64,000 nucleotides of DNA from Medicago truncatula (GCF_003473485.1 NC_053045.1:57888494-57952493); one strand, 5' to 3'. Positions 22,061 through 40,367 are shown, counted from the stretch's first letter. Translations and numbers: made by a program. The notes: a model not told the origin generated them from the sequence alone.

Positions 22061-22795
22061 TTAGTATTCTTATTCTTCGTTTATTTAATTCTAAAATTTA
22101 TTAGTTTAAATCATTGTAGGTTTATACTTTGAAAATAAAACTCACATAAAATAGTGGGATATATTTTGATTTCATCCAATAAAAGAGTATGTGTTAAAAA
22201 GAATGTTCAAAAGTAACTGTTGCTAGCATTCCTCATGCTTCTTTTTACCATTGAAATTCAATGATTAGCTAGATTTGTGAAGAACAGCCTACTGGTGAAT
22301 TTCTTAGAAAATGAAAATTACATTTACATATTTTCCTATAAATAAAAAATTCAAATTAAAAATAATTAACTGATATTAGGTTAGGTTGGTGTTAAACTCA
22401 ATTTTTTATTTTTCACTATTTGATAGTTATATAGTTTATTTAGACAAATAATTCAATAATCAAAATACAGAATTTTGAATAAATTAACAAGTATAAAGTA
22501 TTTACCTTTGTATCTATTCATTTCTTTTATAAATTACAATTAATTTTTTTATTATAGTTAATGTTGTAGAAAACTACTGTCAAATTGAAAATGATATAGC
22601 AAGTAGAAAATAAATACATTATAAGCTAGTAAAAATGAACTATAAGCTCATGTTGGAGTGTGTGTGCATTCCATTGCAAGTAGTAATTAGTTGGAGTGTC
22701 ATCTTCACATTTCTAGCTTTTTGAATGGAATTCACACATATAATATGTTAAAATTGACGTGCATCTCACATTTCTATGAGAAAAGAAAAAATAAG

Positions 22796-23945
22796 GCTAA
22801 AATATGTTTTTTGGTCCTTACAAATATAACAAGTTTGAGTTTTAGTTTCTGGTCAAAAAAAATTGAAATCCATCTTTGCAAAATTTTTTATTTTTTAAAA
22901 TAGTCTTTGATCCTACTTTACCGGTGATTTGACGCTTTTTTGCATGCATGGCATTAGCTGAGTGTCTCACTCTCACCACTTGATATTTTCAATTAACTTA
23001 AATATTTTTAAAAACTAAAATTATATTTCTGTATTTAAAATAAAACAATTATTTTAACAATACAATTGAAGAATATGTTGCCTAGAAATTCATCAGTTAC
23101 TTAATGCTGATTTCCTACTCCATTCTTCTCTATTGTACTCATTCTTCTTCTCCCTCAACTCACAATCGTTCCTTTCTCCATCGAACCTCATTTTTCCTCT
23201 ATCGAACTCACCCTCCTTCAAAAACTTACCATCATGTGTTCCCTTCATTGAACCCTAAAAGAAATTGATTAAACCCATTATTTAGAACTCTAAAAAATCG
23301 ATTGAAACCCTAAAATTGATTGGACCCATAACTCCGAAATTGATCTAAACCCTAAAGAGAATGATTGTTTGCTACTATATGTCACACACCCAATATCTCG
23401 ATTCAAAAAATTCAATTTGTAGAAAAATGATGATTCTATGCTTCATAAGAAAAGGAGTAACAACAGTAGTGGATTTGTTTTGAAGCAGAACAAGAAGCAC
23501 ACCAATTGTTTAACAAAATGGGTTAGTTACAGTGGACACGTTCACATTCATGCAATTTTACATGCTTTGAATACCATTCGTGATTTGGATAAGACTTTCA
23601 AATGAGATTAGAAAGGTATGGAAGAAGAATGGTGATGGAGGAAGCAGAGGGTGAATGAGTTCCTTTGAAGAAGAAGCAGAGAAGGAAAGGGGAAAATGGG
23701 GGAACCGAAAGATTTTCCCCATTTCTTCAGTTTTATTGTTTTTTTAATTAAATAAAATATAATTGTTTTATTTTAAAATCGAAAATATTTTTTCTATTTT
23801 TTAAAAAATGTTTATTAAATTAGTTAATTGAAATAAATGCCACATGGATGCCAAGTGGACAAAGTAGCACAGTTAGCTAATGCCATGTATGCAAAAATGC
23901 ACCAAATCATCAGTAAAGTGGGGTCAGAGACTATATGCATGCAGT
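22796..23945. repeat. degenerate inverted-repeat element
   Basis: The left arm at about 22905-22975 has TTGCATGCATGGCATTAGCT. It is matched in reverse by the right arm at about 23868-23930 (AGCTAATGCCATGTATGCAA), with further matches such as ACTTTACCGGTGATTTG against CAAATCATCAGTAAAGT. The extreme left GGCTAAAATATGTTTTTTGG resembles the start of common legume repeats, but its right partner is missing. The interior contains TC-rich and CCCTAAA-like sequence and no transposase. Confidence 0.55.
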
Positions 23946-24273
23946 CAATGCAAAATGTTTGACATTGTTTTTTCTATAGTCAGAGTGAAATTCACCGGAG
24001 TATACTTATATGCATGCATTTTTATTACAGCATGAAATCCTCATGGCTCTTAGCACATGTTTCTCCTAAAACCCTTGGATATCATGCAAAGTGATATCCA
24101 AAATTAACTATCCATCTTTTGTGAATGCCATTGTATTAAGAAGCTACTCTGCTTCAAGTATGGTTACACTTATTTTTGTACTAATTTTTAAGCAAAGAAT
24201 CACCTTGACCTTTTTACATAATGTTTGAATGAGAAAAAACATTGATTTGTGTTCTGAAATATATATTGTCTAG

Positions 24274-26711
24274 GGGTTTATCACTGATCAAGAAACAGCT
24301 CTGCAAGAACTTTACGGCAATACTGACAATATTCGTAGATTCAATAACTGCATGAATAATATGGCAATTCGAATGGCTACAGTTTTTGCTTCGTTAAAGG
24401 TATTACTTTACTACTTCTTCACCTCATGTTTTATATTTGTAATTTTAACTCGTATCAAGGTTTTAATGGACTGCTTTTCTTGCCCAATTTAAAGAGACAA
24501 ATAGATGGTTAAAGTCGTACTACTCCAGTCTCAAATATAAGCAAAAAAAAGTCAAACAAAGCTTTGTACTAGATATATCAATTTTGTTTGACTTTTTTTG
24601 CGTATATTCGAAACCGGAGGGAGTATTGTTTACATTGTGTCATGTATTCCTTTTCTCCAATTTTCCTTTTGCATATTTTTTTGTGATATACTTTGTTCTA
24701 TATTCGGAAAGATGTTATCGTAATATCTCTATCTCATTAGGAGTTACCGAATGTGTGGTATCGTTCGGCAAAGGAAAGCGACGAGTCGGAACCAACAGCA
24801 AGTCGTGAACTAGTTCCTACCAAGCTTGCTGATGCGGTTTACGAAATGGTTTCCAAATATAAATCTACCATTCCCAACTTTCCATAGAGTGAAACATGCG
24901 ACCTGCTCGTTAAAAATATTTCTCTTCATTGTGAATCTTTCATGTTATATCTCGCTTTTGATAACCGATGAATCATTCTGCACTACATGTTGCTCCTGTA
25001 ATTCATGAATGGACCTATGATGCTATGATCCACGATTTGTTGGATATGGATGGAAACAAATATATACATGAGGTATGAGGCTCTTCTTTCCTCTACTTAT
25101 CTTGTAGACAAGTTTTTCACATTTTGCCACTCTTGATTGAATTAGCAATCGCTTTAGGTTGCCAGCAAAACAGGGGGTTCACCTGAGAAAAAGGAGGTCC
25201 TTCTAGAAGAACATGATGCAGTCTGGCTTGAGCTTCGCCATTCATATATAGCAGATGTACGTCTTATTCAGTCTTTATCTGCATACATTTCATTTGTCTC
25301 GAATCAAATCTCAATGCTCTTTTACCAACTTAAATTCCAGGCCAGTGAAAGATTGCACGACAAGTTTACCAACTTTGTACAAAAGAACAAAGCAGCACAA
25401 ATCCATCAAAGCGGAAGGTACTCACTCGCACCCTTAGCTCAGCTTTACACAAAATTAGTGTCTGTTTTGTGAAATGTCGGTCTAACTTAAGGTCCTATAT
25501 CTTTCACTGTATAGTCATTTTTTCTTTTAGATACAACACATTTGGGGAAGTCTTAAAATAACTTAAATTAAGACCGTTATTTTTTCTATAATTGGAGTTA
25601 CCTCAACTTTTTCATTCCTAATCTCGTATAGAATAATTAACTTGTTTTTTTTTTCTCATACAATATTAAAACATTTTATAGATAATTTTGTTATTAAGTA
25701 TATATTGTCATTTTATTATTTGTTCAAAAATATTTCATATTAAGTCTGAATATCAAACTTGTTACTTGGTTGATTTTGGGTCAAAATATAGATACATCAA
25801 GTAAAAACGATAGAAAATATATTCTTCTAACAAGAATACTCACGTTCGAATGTAAATAGATTGAACCCGAACCTAACTAATAACTCGTAGAATGAAAATT
25901 GGAAACTAAACCAAGATTAATTACATACGAATGGAAAGATTTATAGTCTCTCAAGCCTTCCCACACAGGTTACTGTTTTGTTGAGATTTTTCTAAACAAA
26001 AATGGTGATCATTGCACTTCTTTACAGTGAGATAAACACTTTTTTGTCCTATAAATTTTATACTTTGCAGAGATGGTAGTGAATTATCTACACGAATTGC
26101 AAAAATGTCAATGTTTCAGAGAGTGGATTTGGAGTTTTTTCCATCTTGATTCTATTGTCTTTTAATTTTTTTTCTTTATAGTTATCGAGGAAGAGTATTT
26201 GATTGCAGCTTAAGAAATAAGAATAATGACAACGGAATGTAAGAGGACAGAAATTGCATAATTTTTTATAAGTCTTGCTCACTAAGACTCGCAAACATCT
26301 GTAACATACAACTCTTGTAAGCTGATAAGGGTCCTAACAAAACAAATGAAACATATGTCTATTCTGACCACTCAGCATGATTAATTCAAAGCAGATAGCC
26401 GTAAAAATCAACACAATTATCAGAGAAAACGACCTTCGAGAGCTTGGACAGTTGGAGCAAGATCTTGTTTTTGGGGATGCTGCAGCCAAGGACGTTATTA
26501 ACTTTTGAAGAACAAAGCAGGTCTTGTACTGAATCCATATGTCTGATTAGGCAATATAATATACATCTCAACACAATAAGTACAATTTCCGTATAAAATA
26601 TTTTTCCATGTGCAGAATATGTCTCCGGAATATAAGTTGCGGTTGTTGATGATCTATGCAACTGTCTACCCTGAAAAGTTTGAGGGTGATAAAGGTGTAA
26701 AGCTAATGCAG
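24274..26711 (+). pseudogene. KEU: internal fragment of a Sec1/KEULE-type (SM protein) gene, disrupted
   Basis: SM proteins bind syntaxins and drive SNARE fusion; KEULE acts in cytokinesis and secretion. Exon-like blocks with splice signals: 24274-24399 (GFITDQETALQELYG), 24741-25072, 25158-25256, 25342-25417, 26071-about 26110, about 26392-26520 and 26616-26711 (ending [10 protein letters not shown]). They correspond to the middle of the protein, and both ends are missing. Damage: TAG at 24885-24887 in place of a Gln, a frame break between about 24900 and 24992 where a conserved segment is scrambled, divergent or inserted sequence from about 26100 to 26390, and TGA at 26506-26508 in a Leu position. 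Introns are retained, so this is a DNA-level copy, not a processed one. A small MITE lies in the first intron. KEULE or a SEC1A/B paralogue cannot be told apart here. Confidence 0.85.
24521..24625. mobile_element. short Stowaway-like MITE in the Sec1 fragment
   Basis: The left end TACTCCAGTCTCAAATATAA and right end TTCGAAACCGGAGGGAGTA are inverted, with inner arms AGTCAAACAAA and TTTGTTTGACT forming a strong hairpin. The element is about 105 bp; TA boundaries are approximate. Confidence 0.7.
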
Positions 26712-26879
26712 GTCGATACCAACTCCTATAAATCTTAAACGTTTTATAAATTCTACTGGTTATGTTTCTTTATTAGGTTTATGATTTGAAAATATGTCTG
26801 ATATTCTTGCTTTTCCTAACTCAAAAATCAGTAAAGATGTTCAAATTCTGATCAGATTTATATTCTTGCTATGGTTCAG

Positions 26880-31056
<4,177 letters not shown>

Positions 31057-34000
31057 TTGCTCGACAGTTAAGGTAAAATTGCATGTGTAACTCCTACGTT
31101 TAGCTGTTTTCATAGTTGAAGGCCATCCCTAGATTAGTTTCGAGAGCTTATTATTCAGAACAATTTTATGCTTCTTCAAAGTCCTTTTAAAGTTTTAGAA
31201 GTTATATGAGAGAGCTTGTAAAAAGCTGAGATACAGAAGCTATTTTAACTTACACTAGAATTGTCTAAATTTTGTTTACTTATTGCAATCTTTTTCATTC
31301 TAGTCTTTCTAAGTGCTTCAAGTTTATCTAGACTCTGAAGTGACTCTAAGTTATGTATTACCCAGTATTAAGCAATTTTGTGTGAAATCTTTTCCTTCTA
31401 ATTGTTGTTTGTTAAGCAGTGTTTAGAAGAGAAAACATTTTACAGATAAATTTACAATAAATTTGATTTATAATCTAAATTGTAGATAAATTTTATTTGA
31501 TCTTTAAGCAGGGAACTTTAATTTGGCAGCATGATTATCTGACTGTATTTTAGGATTAAGACAGAACATGATCATGAAGTGAGTCTAGTCCTCATCAAGT
31601 GGCATTTATCCAATCCTAATTTTCTATACTTTCTTGGGGATCAGATACAGAAATAATACTCATTATCAGAAAACTAAGAAAGCAACTCTAATGTGGTTCT
31701 TAATTTTAAGAATCTGTTATTAATTTATTCAATATTTAAGAGAATCCTTCTATAAGAACAAGTTCATAACATTAATTTTTCATTTGAGGTTTTAAAGATA
31801 AAGGCTCAATCGTGGCATCCATTTTAACTTGAATTCATAAGAATTCTTCTATTGGAGTGAACTTTTTTTTGGTGTTATTAAATCGCTTTGTAAGTTTACT
31901 TAAAAGTTAAGAACATAGGTTTTACCATTGATATGACCTAAAGCTACAATACCATAAGTGCTTATTTGTATGAAAATTTGGGATTACGATTTCATGCAGT
32001 CTGAAAATTTTATGTCAAGTAATTTGGATCGTTCCATCAATCAAGATGAGACAATTCTCGAAGTATAGATTTAAAATTTGATTTCTTGGATTTAAAATTT
32101 GATCTTGAGCAATTGAAATCTATATAATATAAATTTAGAACCCATTTCATAGACTTTTATGGAAATGAATTACTATTGTTTTTGGTGTTGCCACATATCC
32201 CTTTCTTTTTTACAAATGCTCTCACCATATTGATCCTCACAAAATACTTTCACCACAATCATCCTCACATATTTGTATTTAATGTTCATGTAAAAAAGGA
32301 AGTTTTACAATATCAAATTCTATTACTTGAATTTATATTAGAAATCAAACATTTCGAATTCAAAAAGAACAAATTTGAATCAAATATTTTTTTTTAATAA
32401 TCAAATAGTTTAAATTAAAATTATTTCAAAAAAGATAGTTTGAATTAAAATATTTGAATTCATAGATTAAAATAAAACAATTGATTGAATTATTCAAATT
32501 TGTTTTTTATTAATAATAACACATAATAGTGTTTATTCAAAAAAAAAACATCAAATAATGTAGACATTTCTTATGAATTTGACATTTAATGCTATTAATT
32601 TTATTTGTATTTGAGTTTTATAAAATTATTCTAATTTGATGTGTTGCTATTCATGGAATATTAAATATATAATATATCTTAACAATTATTTTAATTGAAT
32701 TTTTTCTTTTCACACACATATACACACGAATCTATTTATATCCAAATTATTTTGTGTTTGAAATTAAAAGTAACAAAACCAAATGATACACTTCATTGTA
32801 TTTTGTATTTTCGTTCCTAAAAAATAGCATATGTTGTATTTTCGTTAAAAAAATAAAGAAGTTCATATGTTGTAATATTATTAAAAAATTGGGTCAAACT
32901 TAAATATTACTATAATCTGAAAACAATAACGAAAACAAACTATTAATAAAAATTATTTTTTTTAATGAAACATTTAGTGAGAAAATATTCACTATTATCA
33001 CTGACCAAAATTTTAATTGTTTATGCTTGGATCGTTACATATATTATAATAATAAAAAAACACATAATCAGAAGAAAAAAAATGACCTCTATTTTAAATG
33101 ATTATGTTACATATATATGTCAAAATCACCTATAACTTAGCATAGGAGATTTCCTATAAAAAAAAACTTAGAATAGGAGACTTTTTTATGATACGCTTTT
33201 AATGGCTATTAAAACAATTTATGGACATTAAAATTGATTCATGACCAAATAATTTTGTAAATGAATACCCTGCATAGAACAATTGTTTTTTAGGAATGTT
33301 AAAAAAATAATGGTTATTATACCAAATTACGGTGTGAAACAAGTCTATAAATTAGAAATATGGATTGGCATAATTTCACATCACAATTCACAACTCTTAT
33401 CCCCCGTTTTTTATTCTTTGTTCTTCTTCTTTTTTAACTTTGATATCAATGCTCCAAGATTTATATTTCCTTTATGTTGTGACTTTGATGAATCAAATGT
33501 TCAGACAAAGATTGTTTAGTTTTTTTATTCTTTTTTCTTCATATTTTTTTTTCTTTGATATCAATGTTCCAAGAGTAATATTTCCTTCATGCTGCGATTT
33601 TGATGAATCAAATGTTCACATAAAAAGTAGTTTCTTCGTCTCTCCTATAAAAAAAATTATTCATCTCTCCTTTATTTTTTTTCATGTGACTTATTTTTTT
33701 TTTCCTTATGCTTTTATGACATTGTTATGCTTTTTTGTTTTCGTTATTATTCTATTTAAATTTATGGATGGTTTATAAATGAATACTATAGTTTTTATTT
33801 TTACTTTTGTGGTTCCTATGCATACAGGGTATTGAATCAAGAAATCACGAACAAGCACAAAAAATAAGAATATGGAGATATTATTTTATAGATGAAACCG
33901 ATTATATGATGGTTGAGTTCAAGACAACATATTCTTCACACGAGGGCCTAGGGGAAAAAAAGATGACATTATGACAAACTTTGAGATTCCAAAGAAATTA

Positions 34001-35999
34001 GTCGTTCTTAGAAAATAATCTAGATAAATTTTTTACTATGATGAGTCACTATTTTATGTCTCTTATACAAAGAAGGATTGTGTAGTTTTTTTGTATGATT
34101 TATATGTAATCGGACTGAAAAATGGAACAAAGGAGTATTATATTGATGAAATTAGTTAATAAATTACTTATCATTTTAATGCTTTTTACTATTAGTTCAT
34201 AATTGAGTTTATCATTTTCTGCATATTTAAAGTCAGTTTAGTCGAAATCAAAAATAAACATCATGCACACACACTATCAAATAGCAACACCCAAGTTTCA
34301 CCAGCAATCTCATGTCCTCTTTTCTTCGGTAAATTGTATATTCGTTTATAATTTGTTATGATTTTGTTTCAATAATTTCTTTAATCTTTAAAAAATTATT
34401 TTTCATTATTTAGTTGACAAAGAAAGCTATGACCAGTTGTTTATTGGACGGTAATCAATAGCAATATTTTTTTGTTCTTGAGGGAAGTAATAATCTTGAT
34501 TAACATATTTAATTTATCCATCACAACACCATATATGTTGTAATGTAAATGGTAATTAATAAAAAAAATATATTAATTGAGTAATATAGTTACAGCTCAT
34601 TTAGTCATTTTCACAAAAGAGTAGATAGAACTCTTTTTTTCGAGAAAAATTTAAGAATGCCATGAAATAAACCTTTGACCAAATAATTAAGGAGTTTATT
34701 TTTTCATGTTTATAAATCATGAAAATTCTAGACATTATTATTTTTTAATTAAGACAAATATCTCTAAGGATCAACAACATTTTGGATGTAATTAATTTGA
34801 TACAAACTTTTTAAATAAGTGAACACATTGTAATATTTGAAATAAACATTGTAATATTTTGAATGAAATTAATTTGGTACAAACGTTCTAAATAGGCTAT
34901 CTATTTTTTTCTTTGTTTCACGACATTTGATTCCAAAGACTTGGGTATGCTTATAGTAAAGGATCGTGACTTCCGCGTGAATACGATATAAAAAATTGTT
35001 AGTAATTAAGTACCTTTAAATAACCTTTAAATAAGCATAAAAAAAATCTATTTTGTTCTTTCAAAAATTAAACACATACTTTAATTGTCTTAATTATAAA
35101 TGATGTGTTGAAACTTTAAAATGCTCCAATCAAGGCTATCTTAAAGAAGAAACTCATAGAGTTCTTTAAATCATTTGAGAATATAAAGCAAGTTTTCCGT
35201 TTTCCCTTAGCTCGCCTTAGTGTTGTTAATGGGTTCTACAACCAAATTTTGATCATTCACAATAATTAAAGATACAATTATGTCTTGATAATAATAAAAA
35301 ATGTATAATTACTTCATTAAAAATAATAAGTAAAAAAGAGGACATTGAGATAGAGATTAAATTTTCAAATTAATTTTTTTGAACTTAAAGGTTTTTTTTT
35401 TCTTAGCAACTAATTGGGTCTCAGTTTTTATACGAATCTAAAATTTGTCTTGACTTAAAATTCAAATCTACCCTCAATCACTACATTAACCCATAAATAT
35501 AAATTTTACAGTATAATATTTTTAATAAAAATTATATTACCAATTAACCATCCATTATTGTATTTATAGCAAAAACAATGACAATCAAATGATTTCAATA
35601 CAGAGATATACATATGTCAACATGTATTGAAAAATAAATAAGGATGCAGACTTTCTTGCCTTTCTAATTTGAAACCTTAACTATTAGTTCCTTTATTTGC
35701 ATTCTCACATATTTCATTTATTGCAGACCAAAGTTTGTGCTTTTTTTTTCTTCATACATATATGACTCACTTATCACGTATCAAAATATTCTCCTAAATC
35801 ATCAATCATAAAAAAGTTTAATAGACATGCATTTTGTCAACTGAGCATAACACATTCATGTTTTTCTATGATTAGTTTTCACCAAAGATCAAAAGTGAAG
35901 GAATTTAAAATAATACAAAAAATTTAAATATTTTTTTATATTTAATATAAAAAAGTAAGAAAATAACACCTAAAAATAAAAAAATATTTCATCATAACG
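31057..35999. other. long gene-free AT-rich region
   Basis: There is no supported gene in about 5 kb. The first ~300 bp is likely the former helicase 3' UTR. A 115-bp tandem duplication lies at 33437-33660. The composition is very AT-rich with many homopolymer runs, so ORFs here are Phe/Ile/Asn-rich chance frames. No element termini were identified. Confidence 0.55.
33437..33660. repeat. 115-bp tandem duplication
   Basis: CTTTGATATCAATG, TTATATTTCCTT and TTTGATGAATCAAATGTTCA are found in the first unit (from 33438) and again 115 bp later (from 33553) with scattered substitutions. Confidence 0.75.
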
Positions 36000-36345
36000 T
36001 TTGGAGAAAAAATTTGGAAATTAGTGTTTTTATAATTTAGAAATAAATTTAAGAAAAATAAAATTGAAAATTATATAATCTCAAAATTTATAACTTTTGA
36101 AAATATAATTTAATTTTCAGAATTAAAAAAAAAAGAATTTTCGAAAATTTAATTTTAATTTTCAGAATTTTGAAAAAAATATTTTTTTAATTAAAAATCA
36201 AAAATTCAATTTTCTGATTTTTTTTAATTTAAAACAAATGAATTTTCAGAATTTTGAAGAAAAAAAATTAATTAAAAATTGAAAAATTTTAATTTTCGGT
36301 TTTTTTTTTCCGATTTTTCAATTTAAAAAATAAATTTTTAGAATT
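36000..36345. repeat. low-complexity A/T repeat before the Helitron frame
   Basis: Several imperfect units share AATTTTCAGAATTTTGAAAAA and related A/T runs, for example at about 36119, 36158, 36242 and 36340. The break from this sequence to normal coding composition at about 36360 is abrupt. Confidence 0.65.
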
Positions 36346-36368
36346 TTGAAAAAAATTAATTATGTGGC

Positions 36369-39300
36369 ATGCCACGTCAGCGCCACGTGCCATGTGGTGG
36401 TGTCCGTCCCTTCTCGCCTTTCATGGACAGGGGCAGATGTACGAAATATTATCCGAAGGATTATAAAGGAACTACGACGATTGACGAGGGTTATCCGAGG
36501 TACAAACCTCGCGATTTTGGGATACATGTTGACAAGCAGAGGGTCCTATTGGATAATCGATATGTCGTCCCATACAATCCACATCTTCTCATTAGATACG
36601 GAGGTCATGTAAATGTGGAATGTTGTAACAAATCCAACTCCATCAAGTACCTTTTCAAATACGTGAACAAAGTCCCTGATAAGGCATTGATGCAGTTGTC
36701 TGTTGACGGTGACAATCGTGATAAGTCCAAGCCGGTTGATGAAATAAAGCAGTATTACGATTGTCGTTATGTTTCACCTTGCGAGGCTGTTTGGAGGATA
36801 TTTGCTTTTGATATACACCATAAATGGCCTCATGTTCTCAAACTAACATTTCACTTGCATAATGAACAATCAGTACTATATGATGGTGATCATGACATCG
36901 AGGACGTGGGGATGTATAACAAGGAATCATAGACCATGTTTCTCGCGTGGTTTGAAGCAAATCGTCAGTATGTAGGCGGTCGCAATCTAACATATGCTGA
37001 ATTTCCAACAAGATTTACTTTTGAGAAGAATGACAAACAGTGGCAGCCACGTAAACTAGGATATCAAATTGGAAGGCTTCATTACACGCCGCCTGATATA
37101 TGGGAGTTGTACTACATGAGGATACTATTGACCGTTGAGTTGTACTACATGAGGATACTATTGACCGTTAAGAAGGGCTGCATGAGATATAGATGCATAA
37201 AAACGATTAATGGACATACCTATGACACGTTCCAGGAAGCACGCTCTGCTTTAGGATTACTTGATGACGACAGAGAGTTTATAGATGATATCACGGAAAA
37301 TGGTGAGTTAGGTTCGGGCCATCAATTGTGTTGGTTGTTTGTGCATCTCTTAACCACTAGGACAATGACGAGCCCTGATATAGTATGGGATGCGGCATGG
37401 CAGCTACTGTCCGATGATATCTTATTTGAACGTAGGAAGCGTCTGAATATTCTGGGTAATGTTTATTGTACTTATTACGAAATCTATGCACCATTTTTTG
37501 TTTTGTTTACGATCTAATTTTTGCATTTTTTTTCTCTGTCTAATAAGGCACATTTTAGAAAATTGGTTAACATAGTCCTGTTCAAAGTATTGTATGCCTA
37601 TCTCAATAAATATATTTATCTATTTAAGTAGTGATAATAAACAAATACAATATTCTTTCAAAAAAATAAAATAAACAAATACACTATTAATTTGATTATA
37701 CACTATTAAATAAATATATTTATCTACTGTCAACGCCACAAAACTGTCATATATAGCTTTCCACTATGTATATCTTGATTAATTTGTTCCCATTTTCTGT
37801 TTTTTTCACGTTCCCATTTTCATGACATCATTTTGTAGCAGTTCCTATATCTATTTATTTTCGCTTTAAATAAATAATGGCTTGGGAAATCCTTTACAAA
37901 TAAGCTTATTTTTTTAGTTTGAGTTAAGCTGAAAGAAGCTTTTTTGATTAAGAATTGAGTCGTGACTTTAATATCATTTTTTCTGTTGCATTGCATATAT
38001 TCTCTTACTATCGTTTTTCTTTAGGTGTTCATATTAATTTCGTGACTTTACATTTAATATGTAGATATGCGTATCGGTGGCGATGACTTGAAGAACATGT
38101 GTTTGATTGAAATTGAAATGCTGCTTCAGGAAAACGGACGTCGCTTACTGACTTCAAATCTATGCCCAGGCCAAACGCGGCAGACATGCCAACTTTCACA
38201 AACAAGCTTATCATTGATGAGCTAAATTACAACAAAGTTGAACTGGAAAAGACACACGTTGATATGTTACTGATGCTAACTGATGAACAAAGATGTGTGC
38301 ATGACAAGATCATGGAGTCTGTTGGTTCTGACGACAATGGTTTCTTTTTCTTATATGGTTACGGTGGTACGGGAAAAACCTTTATATGGAAAAGATTGTC
38401 GGCTGTTGTTAGATCGAAGGGGTTAATTGTATTGAATGCTGCATCCAACGGTATAGCGGCTCTTCTATTATCAGGTGGAAGAACCGCGCACTCCACGCCG
38501 ACAGTCCCTATTGAGATTAATGAGGCGTCATCGCTTACGATGGAAAAGGATAGTCCTTGGGCAGACCTGGTGTGTGCTGCAAAGTTGATAATTTGGGATG
38601 AGGCTCCAATGATGCACCGATGGTGTTTTGAGGCAGTTGACCGATCATTGCTTGATATCATGTCCAAGAATGATCCCCTAAACACACTTAAACTTTTTGG
38701 TGGAATGGCAATAGTTTTAGGCAGATATTGCATGTTGTCTGAGGAGGAACGATGCCAGATATTGTTGATGCCTCGGTCAATTCGTCAAAGATATGGACTT
38801 ATTGTAATGTTTTGAGGCTTGCTATTGGATGCATCTTCGGTACCTACAGAGCAGGAAGAAATTGCTAATTTTTGCAAGTGGATACTCTCAATTGGAGACG
38901 GCAACGATGCTTCGGGTGACAATGGTGAAATGAAGGTAGAAATTCCTGAAGATTTGCTGATATCAGACACAACAAATCCGTTGATGTCACTTATAGACTC
39001 TGTGTATCCCGATCTGAATGATAACCTTGGTGACCAACTATTTTTCCAAGAAAGGGGAATACTCGCACCCACGCTTGATTCAATTGAGCATATTAACGAA
39101 TTTATGATGTCGCTGATTCCAGGTGAAGAGAAAGAGTATTTAACCTCTGATTCTATTTTTAGATCAGGTGAAAATTCTGATGTCCAAAGCGAGTGGTTAA
39201 CACCAGAATTTCTTAATGGTATTAAGAGCTCTGGAATTCCAAATCACAGATTGAAACTAAAGGTGGGATGTCCAGTTATGCTGTTGAGAAACATCGATCA

Positions 39301-39700
39301 GGCCAATGGATTGTGTAATGGTACTAGGCTGACAGTTATACATCTAGGGAAGAGCACGATAACTGCTACCGTAATTACAAGGAAAAAGGGCAGGTACTAG
39401 GGTATTCATTCCCAGGATGAATCTTATTCCGAATGATCCAGGACTACCCTTCAAATTCAGACGCAGACAATTTCCATTGACGCTTTGTTTTGCAATGACA
39501 ATAAATAAAAGCCAGGTCAATCTTTATCTCGGGTGGGGGTTTATCTTCCTAAGCCTGTGTTCACGCATAGACAACTTTATGTCGTTGTCTCTCGAGTAAC
39601 TTCATGAAAAGGTCCGAAGCTGCTCATCCTGGATGAAGATAATAATGTTTGTAAGGAGACCACAAATGTTGTGTATCGTGAAGTTTTTCAAAAAGTATGA
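36369..39700 (+). pseudogene. Helitron helicase (Rep-PIF1), N-truncated and frame-broken
   Basis: Helitron proteins combine an HUH nickase with a PIF1-family helicase for rolling-circle transposition. The HUH catalytic region is absent; homology starts at GRCTKYYPKDY just after it. Exon 1 (36369-37455) has a TAG at 36930-36932 where Lys is expected and a 33-bp in-frame tandem duplication (37105-37170). An intron 37456-38064 has consensus ends. Exon 2 starts 38065, loses a base near 38141, then shows Walker A GYGGTGKT and Walker B IIWDEAPM. The block near 38700-38815 is frameshifted, with loss of conserved Gly/Asp residues. A further stop lies near 39398. The PIF1 end (FAMTINKSQ, then P-V-F-T-H-R-Q-L-Y in a shifted frame) finishes with KVVYREVF-like sequence and TGA at 39698-39700. 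No single frame survives, so it is not functional. Confidence 0.88.
37105..37170 (+). repeat. 33-bp tandem duplication in Helitron exon 1
   Basis: GAGTTGTACTACATGAGGAT continues to ACTATTGACCGTT and then repeats at once; the copies are nearly identical. It duplicates 11 codons (ELYYMRILLTV) in frame. Confidence 0.9.
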
Positions 39701-40367
39701 TCATTGGTTATGTTTTAGAATTGTTGTTGCTATAATATATAAAACTAAAGCTGCCTATTGTTTGGAAGTCGTTTTATTTTTAATTTCTTTGTAAGGCGTA
39801 CCGGTCATTATAGACATGCAATTTCTATATAAGCAGATCCTCCTGTCATTGACTATTAATTCATGCACTTTTCAGGTTTAACAATCCGTGAAACCTTTTT
39901 TTTTTTTACATCGTTGTTACCCTAAAACACAATATTTACATTAGACCATTTGTTTTGTAAAAATTAAAAACAAATAACAATCGGCGTTTCTGTAGCCCAA
40001 ACTATATTTATACACACCCGTAAAAAATTAAACGTTTGTATTTACCGACTACGTGTATGCATTTGATAATGACTATTATATAAAAAAAAATACATATTTT
40101 TTAGTTTTTATGATTAATAAAATACATTTTGTCAACAAATATTATTACACAGTATGTCGGCGTATTTTTGCAAGAAAATTACATATGCTAAGTTTAACAA
40201 TGAGTGCATCTTATGCTACAAATAATTAGTACAAGTATAATAATCCAAATATTTTTTATCGTTATATGCAATGTTTAGATATTTTAAAATATATACAAAA
40301 TGAAGATGATATTTTTTTCATATCGAATTTAAAATCTATACATTTAATCAAAAAAGTTTTTTATTTC

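Noticed and set aside
24000..24273. Missing upstream exons of the Sec1 fragment
   Set aside because: No translated match to the expected preceding segment was found, so the fragment is taken to begin at 24274.
26386..26661. 91-aa minus-strand ORF
   Set aside because: It lies opposite the Sec1 exon relics.
33283..33778. Two Phe-rich ORFs
   Set aside because: They come from AT-rich duplicated sequence and have no motif.
38359..39072. Minus-strand ORFs opposite the Helitron helicase
   Set aside because: They are shadows of the plus-strand helicase coding relic.
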